Source: an uncultured Ruminococcus sp. (GTDB taxonomy: Bacteria > Bacillota > Clostridia > Oscillospirales > Acutalibacteraceae). From it: DNA of 6,413 bases. Positions within the stretch are counted from its first letter, which is position 1, and each line of letters opens with the position of its first letter. The notes beneath the pieces were generated by a model that saw only the letters and a program-made list of their open reading frames with translations, made no database searches and was not told where the DNA came from. Location of the stretch: the NCBI GenBank assembly GCA_945632055.1, contig CALZCU010000058.1, positions 1-6,413 of the forward strand, in the 5' to 3' direction. The translations under genes and the position numbers were made by a program. Below, piece by piece: positions 1 through 5,560 of the stretch.

Positions 1-684
1 ATCTACAAGCATTGCTCCGTCCTTGCCGAGTGAAATAAGTACATTCTGTGCTCCGAGCCTTTGAAGCTCCTTTGCGTATTTTTCAACATCAGACTCGGTT
101 TCTATTTCAAAGTCAAAAATTTCCGAAAGCTCCTGTCTGTTTGGCTTAATCAGGAACGGCTTGTACTTTAGAGAGTTTAAAAGGAGCTTTTTGGTAGCGT
201 CAACTACTACTCTGACTTTTTTACCTTTTATCCTCTCAAGGATTCTTTCATAAACATCATCGGGCATCGTGTTCGGGATATTTCCTGCAATAATGAGCGT
301 GTCGCCGTCTGAAATCTTATCTATCCTGCAAAGAAGTCCGTCAAGCTCGCTTTCCTCAATATGCGGTCCCTGACAGTTGATTTCAGTTTCGTCCTCCGCC
401 TTGATTTTTATGTTTATTCTTGAAATTCCGTTTTTCAGCTTAATGAAGTCGGTGATAATCTTATCGTTTCTGATTCCGTTTTCAATTGCCTCTCCCGTAA
501 AGCCTGCGATAAAGCCTAAGGCTGTGCTTTGAAGTCCAATCTCGGCAAGGACATTGGAAACATTTATTCCCTTTCCGCCGAAGTAGTATTCCTCGCTTGC
601 GGTACGGTTTGTTATTCCGAGTCTAAGCGTTTCAAGCCTTACAACATAGTCAATTGAGGGGTTGAGAGTAACGGTGTAAATCAT
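1..684 (-). CDS. fruK: 1-phosphofructokinase, C-terminus cut by window edge
   Basis: PfkB/ribokinase-family sugar kinase. It likely phosphorylates fructose 1-phosphate with ATP to fructose 1,6-bisphosphate in the cytoplasm, after PTS uptake of fructose. My own translation gives 228 residues without a stop; the family is usually about 300-310, so the C-terminal part with the catalytic Asp (GAGD motif) lies beyond position 1. Visible motifs are NPSID at 8-12, the PfkB signature GGKGINVS at 36-43, TEINCQGP at 100-107, AGNIP at 133-137 and LIKPNRQEL at 178-186. The ATG at 684 is preceded by AGGAGGT with about 7 nt spacing, and it overlaps the regulator stop codon as ATGA, indicating translational coupling. 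The DeoR partner favours FruK over the related tagatose-6-phosphate kinase LacC, but sequence alone does not fully exclude LacC. Confidence 0.9.
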   Translation of the reverse strand, partial: MIYTVTLNPSIDYVVRLETLRLGITNRTASEEYYFGGKGINVSNVLAEIGLQSTALGFIAGFTGEAIENGIRNDKIITDFIKLKNGISRINIKIKAEDETEINCQGPHIEESELDGLLCRIDKISDGDTLIIAGNIPNTMPDDVYERILERIKGKKVRVVVDATKKLLLNSLKYKPFLIKPNRQELSEIFDFEIETESDVEKYAKELQRLGAQNVLISLGKDGAMLVD

Positions 685-1430
685 TTTCTGACCTCCTTTA
701 CTACAGTATGTTCAGAGTATTTTTCATCATTCAGACAGTCCGTAATAATACAGCATTTATCAATTCCTGCAAAGGTTACGGGAAATACACGGTTAAACTT
801 TGTATTATCCGAGAGAATAAAGCTCATATAGGTTTTTTCAATTGCCTTTTCCTTGATAAGCGCCTCTTCAATATCGGGAGTTGTGAAGCCTGCGTCGATG
901 TCGATTCCGTTTGTTCCCATAAACGCTTTGGTAAAATTGAAATTCTGAATACTTCTTATTCCCTGAGCTCCGACAACAGCCTCGGTGACAGGCTTGATTT
1001 TGCCGCCTATCACATAAACCGTCATTCCCTTTTGCAAAAGCTTGCGGGCGTGGACAATTCCGTTTGTAACGAATGTTGCATTTTTATTGGTTATATAATC
1101 AACAAGTCTTGAGGTTGTCGTTCCGGCATCAATATAGACAAAGTCGCTGTCATTAATCAGCCCTGCGGCATATGCGGCGATAAGGTTTTTTTCATCGCTC
1201 ATAACCTCTTCCCTGCTGCTCACATTCGTTTCAAGAACACCCTTCGTCTGCTTAATTGAGGTTGCTCCTCCGAAAACCTTTGTCAGCTTTCCCATCTCGT
1301 CAAGGGCGGCAAGGTCACGCCTTACGGTTGATTCAGAAGTGTCAAGAAGCTGTGTAAGCTCTGCAACGGTAACTGCGTTTTTTTCATTTAAAATCTGCAA
1401 TATTGTACTATATCTTTCCTCTGTGAGCAT
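681..1430 (-). CDS. fruR: DeoR-family transcriptional regulator of the fructose operon
   Basis: A cytoplasmic DNA-binding regulator of 249 aa, the normal DeoR-family length. The N-terminal helix-turn-helix spans roughly residues 19-48, with the family hallmark STVRRDL at 34-40. The C-terminal sugar-phosphate-sensing (isomerase-like) domain has DAGTTT at 101-106, VTNG at 121-124, GGKI at 142-145, GFTTPDIEEA at 181-190 and SDNTKF at 207-212. The ATG start at 1430 has an AGAGGTGA Shine-Dalgarno about 7 nt upstream. It is the first gene of an operon and its stop overlaps the fruK ATG by 4 nt, the usual fruR-fruK arrangement in Firmicutes. Autoregulation by a fructose phosphate is inferred from the family and from the repeats upstream. 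A related role for another phosphosugar cannot be excluded. Confidence 0.9.
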   Translation of the reverse strand: MLTEERYSTILQILNEKNAVTVAELTQLLDTSESTVRRDLAALDEMGKLTKVFGGATSIKQTKGVLETNVSSREEVMSDEKNLIAAYAAGLINDSDFVYIDAGTTTSRLVDYITNKNATFVTNGIVHARKLLQKGMTVYVIGGKIKPVTEAVVGAQGIRSIQNFNFTKAFMGTNGIDIDAGFTTPDIEEALIKEKAIEKTYMSFILSDNTKFNRVFPVTFAGIDKCCIITDCLNDEKYSEHTVVKEVRK

Positions 1431-1451
1431 TTTCGTTCACCTCTTGATTAG

Positions 1452-1479
1452 ATTATAACACAAATTCCTTCAAAGTCAA
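1452..1479 (-). promoter_or_regulatory. Sigma-A promoter of fruR-fruK
   Basis: Read on the minus strand, TTGACT (-35, positions 1479-1474) is followed after 16 nt by a perfect TATAAT (-10, 1457-1452). The predicted transcription start near 1445 gives a very short leader ending in the fruR Shine-Dalgarno. The -35 box matches consensus at 5 of 6 positions. This is the best promoter in the window. Confidence 0.75.
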
Positions 1480-1513
1480 GCATTTTCTTTCAATTTCTTT
1501 CAAATTATTTCAA
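1468..1513 (-). repeat. Phased TTTCAA/TTGAAA direct repeats, candidate FruR operator
   Basis: The hexamer TTTCAA (plus strand) begins exactly at 1488, 1498 and 1508, a 10-bp period. A one-mismatch copy, CTTCAA, begins at 1468, in the same phase with one position skipped. The copies lie on one DNA face, just upstream of and inside the fruR promoter: the 1468 copy sits between -35 and -10. Several DeoR-family regulators (AgaR, for example) bind sites built from repeated TTTC units, so autoregulatory binding by FruR is a reasonable inference. The run is A/T-rich, so chance or DNA curvature is an alternative. Confidence 0.5.
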
Positions 1514-1670
1514 AATATTTTATTTTTACATATTAATCATAATAGTTTTACTCCCAAAACTAGGATTTTTCATATAAATACATTCGATAATCTTCAAATT
1601 CAATCAAACTCGTTCACAGATTAATTCTACAGTCTATTATAATATTGTTTGCAAATTTTATCCTTTTATG

Positions 1671-1699
1671 TTGACTGTAACCAAATTATATATTAAACT
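1671..1699 (+). promoter_or_regulatory. Candidate promoter for the ABC exporter operon
   Basis: TTGACT at 1671-1676 is followed after 17 nt by TAAACT at 1694-1699, which matches 4 of 6 bases of the -10 consensus. A start near 1706 would give a leader of about 27 nt containing the GGAGG at 1719-1723. A second possibility is the perfect TATAAT at 1638-1643, but its nearest -35-like sequence (TTCACA, 1613-1618) is 19 nt away. Confidence 0.45.
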
Positions 1700-1732
1700 A
1701 TAAGCGTATAAATATAATGGAGGATAATCATT

Positions 1733-2458
1733 ATGCTTAGGATTGAACATCTGACAAAAAAATACGGAGATAAAAAGGCTGTTGACGATTTATCCCTGCA
1801 TATTCGTCCCGGTGAAATTTACGGCTTTATCGGTCATAACGGCGCAGGCAAAACCACCACAATCAAGTCCTGCTGCGGTATTCTGCAATATGACAGCGGT
1901 GAAATTTATATCGACGGAGTTTCCGTTAAGGACAGTCCGATTGAATGTAAGTCAAAGCTGTCTTACATTCCCGACAACCCAGACTTATACGAGTATATGA
2001 GCGGAATACAGTTTCTTAACTTTGTTGCCGATATTTTCAAAGTCGGAGCAGAGGAACGCAAGGCGAGAATCCGCAAATACGGTGACGCATTCGGTCTTAC
2101 CTCTGACCTTGCTCAGCAAATCAACGCTTACTCGCACGGTATGAAGCAAAAGCTCGCCGTAATTTCTGCACTTATTCACGAGCCTAAGCTCATCATTATG
2201 GACGAGCCGTTTGTCGGTCTTGACCCTAAAGCCGCTCACAACCTTAAAGAAATTATGAGGGATTTCTGCAACAGAGGCGGCGCAATCTTTTTCTCAACCC
2301 ATGTGCTTGAGGTTGCAGAAAAGCTCTGCGACAAAGTCGCAATCATTCAGGGCGGCAAGCTGATTAAATCCGGCACAATGGACGAAGTAAAGGGAGATAC
2401 CTCTCTTGAAGATGTATTCCTTGAGCTTGTTGACAATTCGGAGGACAGCAATGACTAA
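1733..2458 (+). CDS. ABC transporter ATP-binding protein
   Basis: ATPase subunit that powers the membrane protein encoded next to it. It is 241 aa, normal for a single nucleotide-binding domain. Motifs in order: Walker A GHNGAGKTT (34-42), a Q-loop region YIPDNPDLYEY (78-88) in which the usual Gln is not evident, signature YSHGMKQK (133-140, a variant of LSGGQ), Walker B LIIMDEP (153-159), D-loop GLDP (162-165) and switch His in STH (190). A CcmA/EcsA/YtrB-like exporter ATPase is the best family match by eye. The ATG has GGAGG 9 nt upstream. Its last 8 nt overlap the start of the permease gene, so the two are co-translated. Substrate is unknown; candidates for such pairs include peptides and antimicrobial compounds, but nothing here decides it. 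Confidence 0.93.
   Translation: MLRIEHLTKKYGDKKAVDDLSLHIRPGEIYGFIGHNGAGKTTTIKSCCGILQYDSGEIYIDGVSVKDSPIECKSKLSYIPDNPDLYEYMSGIQFLNFVADIFKVGAEERKARIRKYGDAFGLTSDLAQQINAYSHGMKQKLAVISALIHEPKLIIMDEPFVGLDPKAAHNLKEIMRDFCNRGGAIFFSTHVLEVAEKLCDKVAIIQGGKLIKSGTMDEVKGDTSLEDVFLELVDNSEDSND
2440..2444 (+). promoter_or_regulatory. Ribosome binding site fixing the permease start at 2451
   Basis: GGAGG lies inside the 3' end of the ATPase gene, 6 nt before the ATG at 2451. The frame is open further upstream, to an ATG at 2406, but that start has no comparable site and would add 15 residues encoded inside the ATPase gene. Confidence 0.8.
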
Positions 2459-4046
2459 GGCTTTATTTAAAAAACAAATGATGGAGATGTTTTCCTTCCT
2501 GTTTCAGGATAAAAAGAAAAACACCATTCGCAAAGGCACTGCATTAGCTCTGTGCATATTACTATACATAGTTTTATTCGGACTTGTTTCATACATCTTC
2601 GGATTGCTGGGATTTGCAATATGCGAGCCTCTTAAAAATCAGAACCTTGAATGGCTTTACTTTTCAATAACAGGACTGATTGCAGTTTTCTTCGGAGTAT
2701 TCGGAAGTGTTTTCAACTCCTACTCAAGTCTTTATCAGGCAAAGGACAACGAAATGCTCCTTGCTATGCCGATTCCGCCTGGCAAGCTGATTTTCATCAG
2801 ACTGCTCGGTGTTTACTTTATGGGACTGCTCTATGAGATGATTGTAATGGTTCCGATATTGGCTATCTATTACTTCACTGTTCCGCTGAGCTTTTCGGCT
2901 GTTGTTTTCCCGATTCTTACCGTTCTTGTTCTGTCGGTATTTATCCTTATCCTTTCAACTGCTATCGGCTGGATTGTTGCATTAATCAGTAGTAAAACAA
3001 AAAATAAGAGCTATGTTACCGTTATTATTTCACTTGTTTTCTTAGGACTTTACTTCTATTTGTATAATCAGGCTTCAAGCATAATTCAGAGCTTTCTGGC
3101 TTATCCTCAGGTTGTCGGAGATTTTGTTAAAAGCAATCTCTATCCCATATACGCTGTCGGTAAGGCTTCAGCAGGCGATATTCTTTCATTCCTGATTATT
3201 GCCGTATTTGTTTTTGCCCTGCTTGCACTTGTTTATTATGTGCTTTCAAAAAGCTTCACCAAAATTACAACTACTAAGAAGGGCGAGAAAAAGAAGCAGT
3301 ACAAGGAAGAAGCCGTTATTAAAACAGGCAACGCAAATAACGCACTTTTCCGCAAGGAGCTTAAACGCTTTACAAGCAGTTCAAACTATATGCTCAACTG
3401 CGGTCTTGGCACTGTATTAATGATAGTAGCCGCTGTTACGCTTCTTTTCAATACAGGAAACATTAAAGCGTTATCGGCAGTCCTTAATCCGCTGGAAGGA
3501 TTTTTCCCGATGATTGCCTGCGCCGCAATATGTATGATTTCTTCTATGAACGACATCACCGCTCCTTCGGTATCGCTTGAGGGCAAGAGCATCTGGCTTG
3601 TTCAGTCGATGCCTGTTACACCCTGGCAGGTATTGTGTGCAAAGCTTAAGCTTCACCTTGTTCTTACAATGATTCCTACCCTGCTTCTTACTGCCGTTGC
3701 GCTGTTCATTATTTCACCTGCTCCCATATTCACAGCATTGGTTCTCATTCTTGTATCTCTGTTTGTGATTTTCTCAGCCGAATTCGGTCTTGTAGTTAAT
3801 CTGAAAAGTCCTAATCTGAATTGGACAAGTGAAATTGTTCCTATTAAGCAGAGTCTGGGCGTTATGCTTTCGCTGTTCAGCGGCTGGATTGTCATTATTT
3901 TGCTCGGAATAATTTATGCGTTTGTGTATAAATTTGTTTCTCCGCTTGTGTATATGATTCTCTCCGCTGTGCTTTTGCTCGCTTTGTCATTGTTCTTGGC
4001 TTTTTGGCTTAAAAACAAGGGTACAAAAATCTTTGCAAAGCTATAA
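2451..4046 (+). CDS. ABC exporter permease, about 12 transmembrane segments, duplicated halves
   Basis: Integral membrane subunit of the exporter, 531 aa from the ATG at 2451. Hydrophobic segments lie roughly at residues 32-56, 68-90, 115-140, 146-180 (probably two), 188-207, 244-266, 318-333, 350-366, 402-421, 425-447, 471-492 and 495-520. A basic cytoplasmic linker with KKGEKKKQ (276-283) separates two halves. The halves look homologous: TKALFKKQM near residue 2 matches NALFRKELKR near 297, and LLAMPIPPGKLI (103-114) matches LVQSMPVTPWQVL (383-395). It resembles the large 'putative ABC exporter' permeases of Firmicutes (I think Pfam ABC_tran_2), but I could not verify this. One polypeptide may thus supply a full pseudo-symmetric pore with an ATPase dimer. 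Substrate unknown. Confidence 0.88.
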   Translation: MTKALFKKQMMEMFSFLFQDKKKNTIRKGTALALCILLYIVLFGLVSYIFGLLGFAICEPLKNQNLEWLYFSITGLIAVFFGVFGSVFNSYSSLYQAKDNEMLLAMPIPPGKLIFIRLLGVYFMGLLYEMIVMVPILAIYYFTVPLSFSAVVFPILTVLVLSVFILILSTAIGWIVALISSKTKNKSYVTVIISLVFLGLYFYLYNQASSIIQSFLAYPQVVGDFVKSNLYPIYAVGKASAGDILSFLIIAVFVFALLALVYYVLSKSFTKITTTKKGEKKKQYKEEAVIKTGNANNALFRKELKRFTSSSNYMLNCGLGTVLMIVAAVTLLFNTGNIKALSAVLNPLEGFFPMIACAAICMISSMNDITAPSVSLEGKSIWLVQSMPVTPWQVLCAKLKLHLVLTMIPTLLLTAVALFIISPAPIFTALVLILVSLFVIFSAEFGLVVNLKSPNLNWTSEIVPIKQSLGVMLSLFSGWIVIILLGIIYAFVYKFVSPLVYMILSAVLLLALSLFLAFWLKNKGTKIFAKL

Positions 4047-4071
4047 TATCTGATACTGATACAAAATAATC

Positions 4072-4120
4072 AAGCCTTGTGCAAAGCTCTGTTTATGCTT
4101 TGCACAAGGCTTTTATATCT
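4072..4120 (+). terminator. Rho-independent terminator of the ABC operon, possibly bidirectional
   Basis: A perfect 16-bp inverted repeat (arms 4072-4087 and 4097-4112, each containing CCTTGTGCAAAGC or its complement) encloses a 9-nt loop. On the plus strand it is followed by TTTTATATCTTATA (4111-4124), a moderate U-tract overlapping the stem end. It begins 26 nt after the permease stop. On the minus strand it is followed by GATTATTTTG, so it may also stop transcripts from the convergent lysis cassette, less efficiently. Confidence 0.85.
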
Positions 4121-4191
4121 TATAGGAAATTGCTCGAAAGCGGTCGGGCAAAGAAGGTTTGACAATATCAATCTTTCTGCTCGAATTGCGT

Positions 4192-4206
4192 GTCGAGGCA
4201 CTCGAC
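4192..4206 (-). repeat. Short inverted repeat directly after the amidase stop codon
   Basis: GTCGAG, GCA, CTCGAC (plus strand) forms a 6-bp perfect stem with a 3-nt loop, touching the amidase stop codon. No T-run follows on the minus strand, so it is not a standard terminator. It could stabilise the mRNA 3' end or be chance. Confidence 0.3.
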
Positions 4207-4995
4207 TTATCTGATTTTTTCTGTGTAATCAAGGGCAATCCAGCCTGCACCCGACTTCAGCTTGCCCCACTTATTTGCTCCCTTGCCGCTTTTTTCGGCG
4301 ACAATCGTATATGCTCCTCCCTGTTCAATCGCACCGACAATATCATAGTCTGTTCCTGCACCGCTTCTGATGTTCACTCCGTCCGAGGGAGTAATTCTGA
4401 CGATGTAGCTTTTAAATGCGCCCGAAGATGCAGAGCTGTTTGTTTTTGAGCTGTTTGTGCCTGAGCTTCCCGACTTATACGCTATACCGAAATAACTGCA
4501 AAGTCCCTTGCAAATAGCCTCGCCGATGCTTGCGGTATTTTTGATTATCCAGTCCGAGCCTGTCTTGGTGTCGTGAAATTCGCACTCAACATAAATTGTC
4601 AGTGCGTTCGGCACATTGATTTCATAAAGACCTGTCTGATAGGTTATGCTGTCGGCTGTGCCGGGAGAGATTCTGCCAAGCTCATTGAGTACAGCCTGAC
4701 AAGCCTTTCTGCCGTTTGAATTAAGGCAGAAAATCCTTGTGCCGCCTGTTACCTTGCCGTTATAGGCATTTGTGTGAATAGGCATATGAATATCAGCCTT
4801 GAAATTATCGGATTCGTTGCAGCGATTCTGCATACTGTCGCCCGACTTGCCGACCTTGACTTCAAATCCGCACCGTTTGAGTGCAGAAGCCGTTGCCTTT
4901 GCGATTTTGTCGCACTGTGCCATCTCGTTTGTATTTCCTGTTGCGTAGCTGTTTCCTGACTGATTTGACGGACTCAGGTATATCCTTTTACTCAT
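4207..4995 (-). CDS. N-acetylmuramoyl-L-alanine amidase (Amidase_3) with C-terminal SH3b domain, endolysin type
   Basis: Predicted peptidoglycan hydrolase that cuts the bond between N-acetylmuramic acid and L-alanine; 262 aa from the ATG at 4995. The catalytic domain covers about residues 3-172: E24 in NTNEMAQC, H74 in MPIHTNA and E137 in YVECEFHD match the Amidase_3 zinc/catalytic positions. The first zinc ligand, normally His in a DxGHG-like motif, is replaced by SPSNQ (8-12). A Ser/Gly/Asn-rich linker (175-193) leads to a bacterial SH3 domain (about 197-262, with DGVNIRSGAGTDYDIVG) that should bind the cell wall. No signal peptide is present, as in phage endolysins that need a holin. Its start overlaps the holin stop by 8 nt. 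An upstream in-frame TTG at 5016 would add only 7 residues (MKRGKRR) and is less likely. Confidence 0.9.
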   Translation of the reverse strand: MSKRIYLSPSNQSGNSYATGNTNEMAQCDKIAKATASALKRCGFEVKVGKSGDSMQNRCNESDNFKADIHMPIHTNAYNGKVTGGTRIFCLNSNGRKACQAVLNELGRISPGTADSITYQTGLYEINVPNALTIYVECEFHDTKTGSDWIIKNTASIGEAICKGLCSYFGIAYKSGSSGTNSSKTNSSASSGAFKSYIVRITPSDGVNIRSGAGTDYDIVGAIEQGGAYTIVAEKSGKGANKWGKLKSGAGWIALDYTEKIR

Positions 4996-5221
4996 CCTTC
5001 TTTTCCCCCTTTTCAATATTCATTACTGCCGCCGCTCCTGCCGAAAAGGCAGAAATTGCCAATCCGACCAAAGCGTTTTTTACTACATTTCCGTCTGCAA
5101 AATCGATACCCCCGATATACAGCGAAAGGTTAGCAAGAATGTAACCGATTGCCGTCTGCAAAAAGGTGCGAAGCGCACGGATAAGGCAGTTTTTGGTAAA
5201 ACAATATTTATTCTTTTTCAT
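4988..5221 (-). CDS. Phage-type holin, r1t-like, two transmembrane segments
   Basis: Small membrane protein of 77 aa, expected to form holes in the cytoplasmic membrane and let the downstream amidase out. A basic N-terminus (MKKNKYCFTKN) and the motif LIRALRTFLQTAIGY are followed by hydrophobic segments at about 19-36 and 49-68, and a charged tail EKGEKKDE. The RALRTFLQTAIG stretch resembles the 'AIKTFAQAMIGA' region of lactococcal phage r1t holin as I recall it. The ATG at 5221 has AAAGGTGA about 5 nt upstream; a GTG at 5230 would lie inside that site. It begins 14 nt after the previous gene and overlaps the amidase start by 8 nt. The family is inferred from size, topology and neighbours. 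Confidence 0.8.
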   Translation of the reverse strand: MKKNKYCFTKNCLIRALRTFLQTAIGYILANLSLYIGGIDFADGNVVKNALVGLAISAFSAGAAAVMNIEKGEKKDE

Positions 5222-5235
5222 AAGTATCACCTTTC

Positions 5236-5484
5236 TTAATTTTCGCTCTGCTCTCGTTCGAGGTCAGAGATTCTGTGGTCTGCTGTTTTGAGCCTGTTTT
5301 CGAGCACAGCCTCGTGCTGCTCAATAAGATATACACGCTCAATCAGATTATTATGCTTGTCAACCTTCTTTTCGAGCTGTTCAATTCTGTAATTTGACAG
5401 CTTTGAGGTTGCGCAAACACCTGCAAGCGAGCCTAAAAGAGTTCCTGCAAATGAAAGCAATGCAAGAATTATCTGTTCACTCAA
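5236..5484 (-). CDS. Small membrane-anchored coiled-coil protein of the lysis cassette (holin-associated, XhlA/BhlA-like topology)
   Basis: 82-aa protein starting at TTG (5484). One hydrophobic N-terminal segment (about residues 5-23, IILALLSFAGTLLGSLAGV) is followed by a predicted coiled coil from SKLSNYRIEQLEKKV to ISDLEREQ (about 27-79), with heptad-like Leu/Ile/Val spacing. Proteins with this layout sit next to holin and amidase genes in many Clostridia phages. XhlA has the reverse order (coiled coil, then membrane segment), while BhlA-type proteins have the membrane segment first, as here. It may be a second holin, a holin partner or a membrane tether; the sequence does not decide. It is the first gene of the cassette, with the holin start 14 nt downstream. 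Confidence 0.75.
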   Translation of the reverse strand: MSEQIILALLSFAGTLLGSLAGVCATSKLSNYRIEQLEKKVDKHNNLIERVYLIEQHEAVLENRLKTADHRISDLEREQSEN

Positions 5485-5490
5485 AATTTC

Positions 5491-5496
5491 ACCTCC
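5491..5496 (-). promoter_or_regulatory. Ribosome binding site that selects the TTG start at 5484
   Basis: On the minus strand GGAGGT lies 6 nt before TTG AGT GAA CAG. Another in-frame TTG at 5499 lies upstream of this site, so using it would translate through the Shine-Dalgarno itself. No ATG or GTG occurs in frame at the proper distance. Confidence 0.7.
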
Positions 5497-5507
5497 CAAT
5501 TACAGGG

Positions 5508-5544
5508 ATAAAAAAAGAAAAGTTGCATATTTCTATGCAACTTT
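5508..5544 (-). terminator. Rho-independent terminator behind uvrA, directly before the lysis cassette
   Basis: Read on the minus strand: an 11-bp perfect stem AAAGTTGCATA/TATGCAACTTT (5544-5534 and 5529-5519) with a GAAA tetraloop, followed by TCTTTTTTTAT. It lies 16 nt past the uvrA stop. Its T-tract ends about 13 nt before the Shine-Dalgarno of the first lysis gene, so it also lies in that gene's leader. Confidence 0.88.
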
Positions 5545-5560
5545 CCGCAAATTTATTCAA

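Larger units (their letters stand above)
1431..1732. other. Divergent AT-rich intergenic promoter region
   Basis: This 302-bp gap separates the divergent fruRK operon and the ABC exporter operon. It is strongly AT-rich. It holds a good minus-strand promoter, phased TTTCAA repeats, and at least one plausible plus-strand promoter, each listed separately. The middle part, about 1520-1610, shows no reading frame, RNA gene or strong hairpin that I can recognise. Confidence 0.8.

Noticed and set aside
708..1112. Open frame of 134 codons on the plus strand inside the regulator gene
   Set aside because: It is antisense to the well-supported DeoR-family gene, has Cys/Asn-rich low-information sequence and no good ribosome binding site.
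1433..1617. Repeated TCGTTCAC at 1433-1440 and 1610-1617 as a regulatory pair
   Set aside because: Only two 8-nt copies 177 bp apart, one inside the fruR ribosome-binding region; this is compatible with chance.
3653..3895. Open frames on the minus strand inside the permease gene
   Set aside because: Arg/Thr-rich composition is typical of the antisense of a membrane protein, and no ribosome binding site is seen.
4134..4150. Catabolite-response-element-like sequence (CGAAAGCGGTCGGGC)
   Set aside because: It matches the cre consensus only in part and lies between two converging gene ends, where it could not control a promoter.
4159..4449. Open frame of 96 codons on the plus strand over the amidase 3' end
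   Set aside because: It overlaps the SH3b-coding region in antisense, begins between the converging operons without a ribosome binding site, and resembles no protein I know.
4881..5144. Open frame on the plus strand across the holin/amidase junction
   Set aside because: It is an antisense shadow of two well-supported overlapping genes; its Ser/Phe/Pro-rich composition is typical of reversed coding sequence.
4113..5560. Possible phage attachment-site repeats flanking the lysis cassette
   Set aside because: Comparing the sequence by eye between the ABC terminator and the amidase stop with that between uvrA and the first lysis gene showed no shared repeat longer than a few bases.
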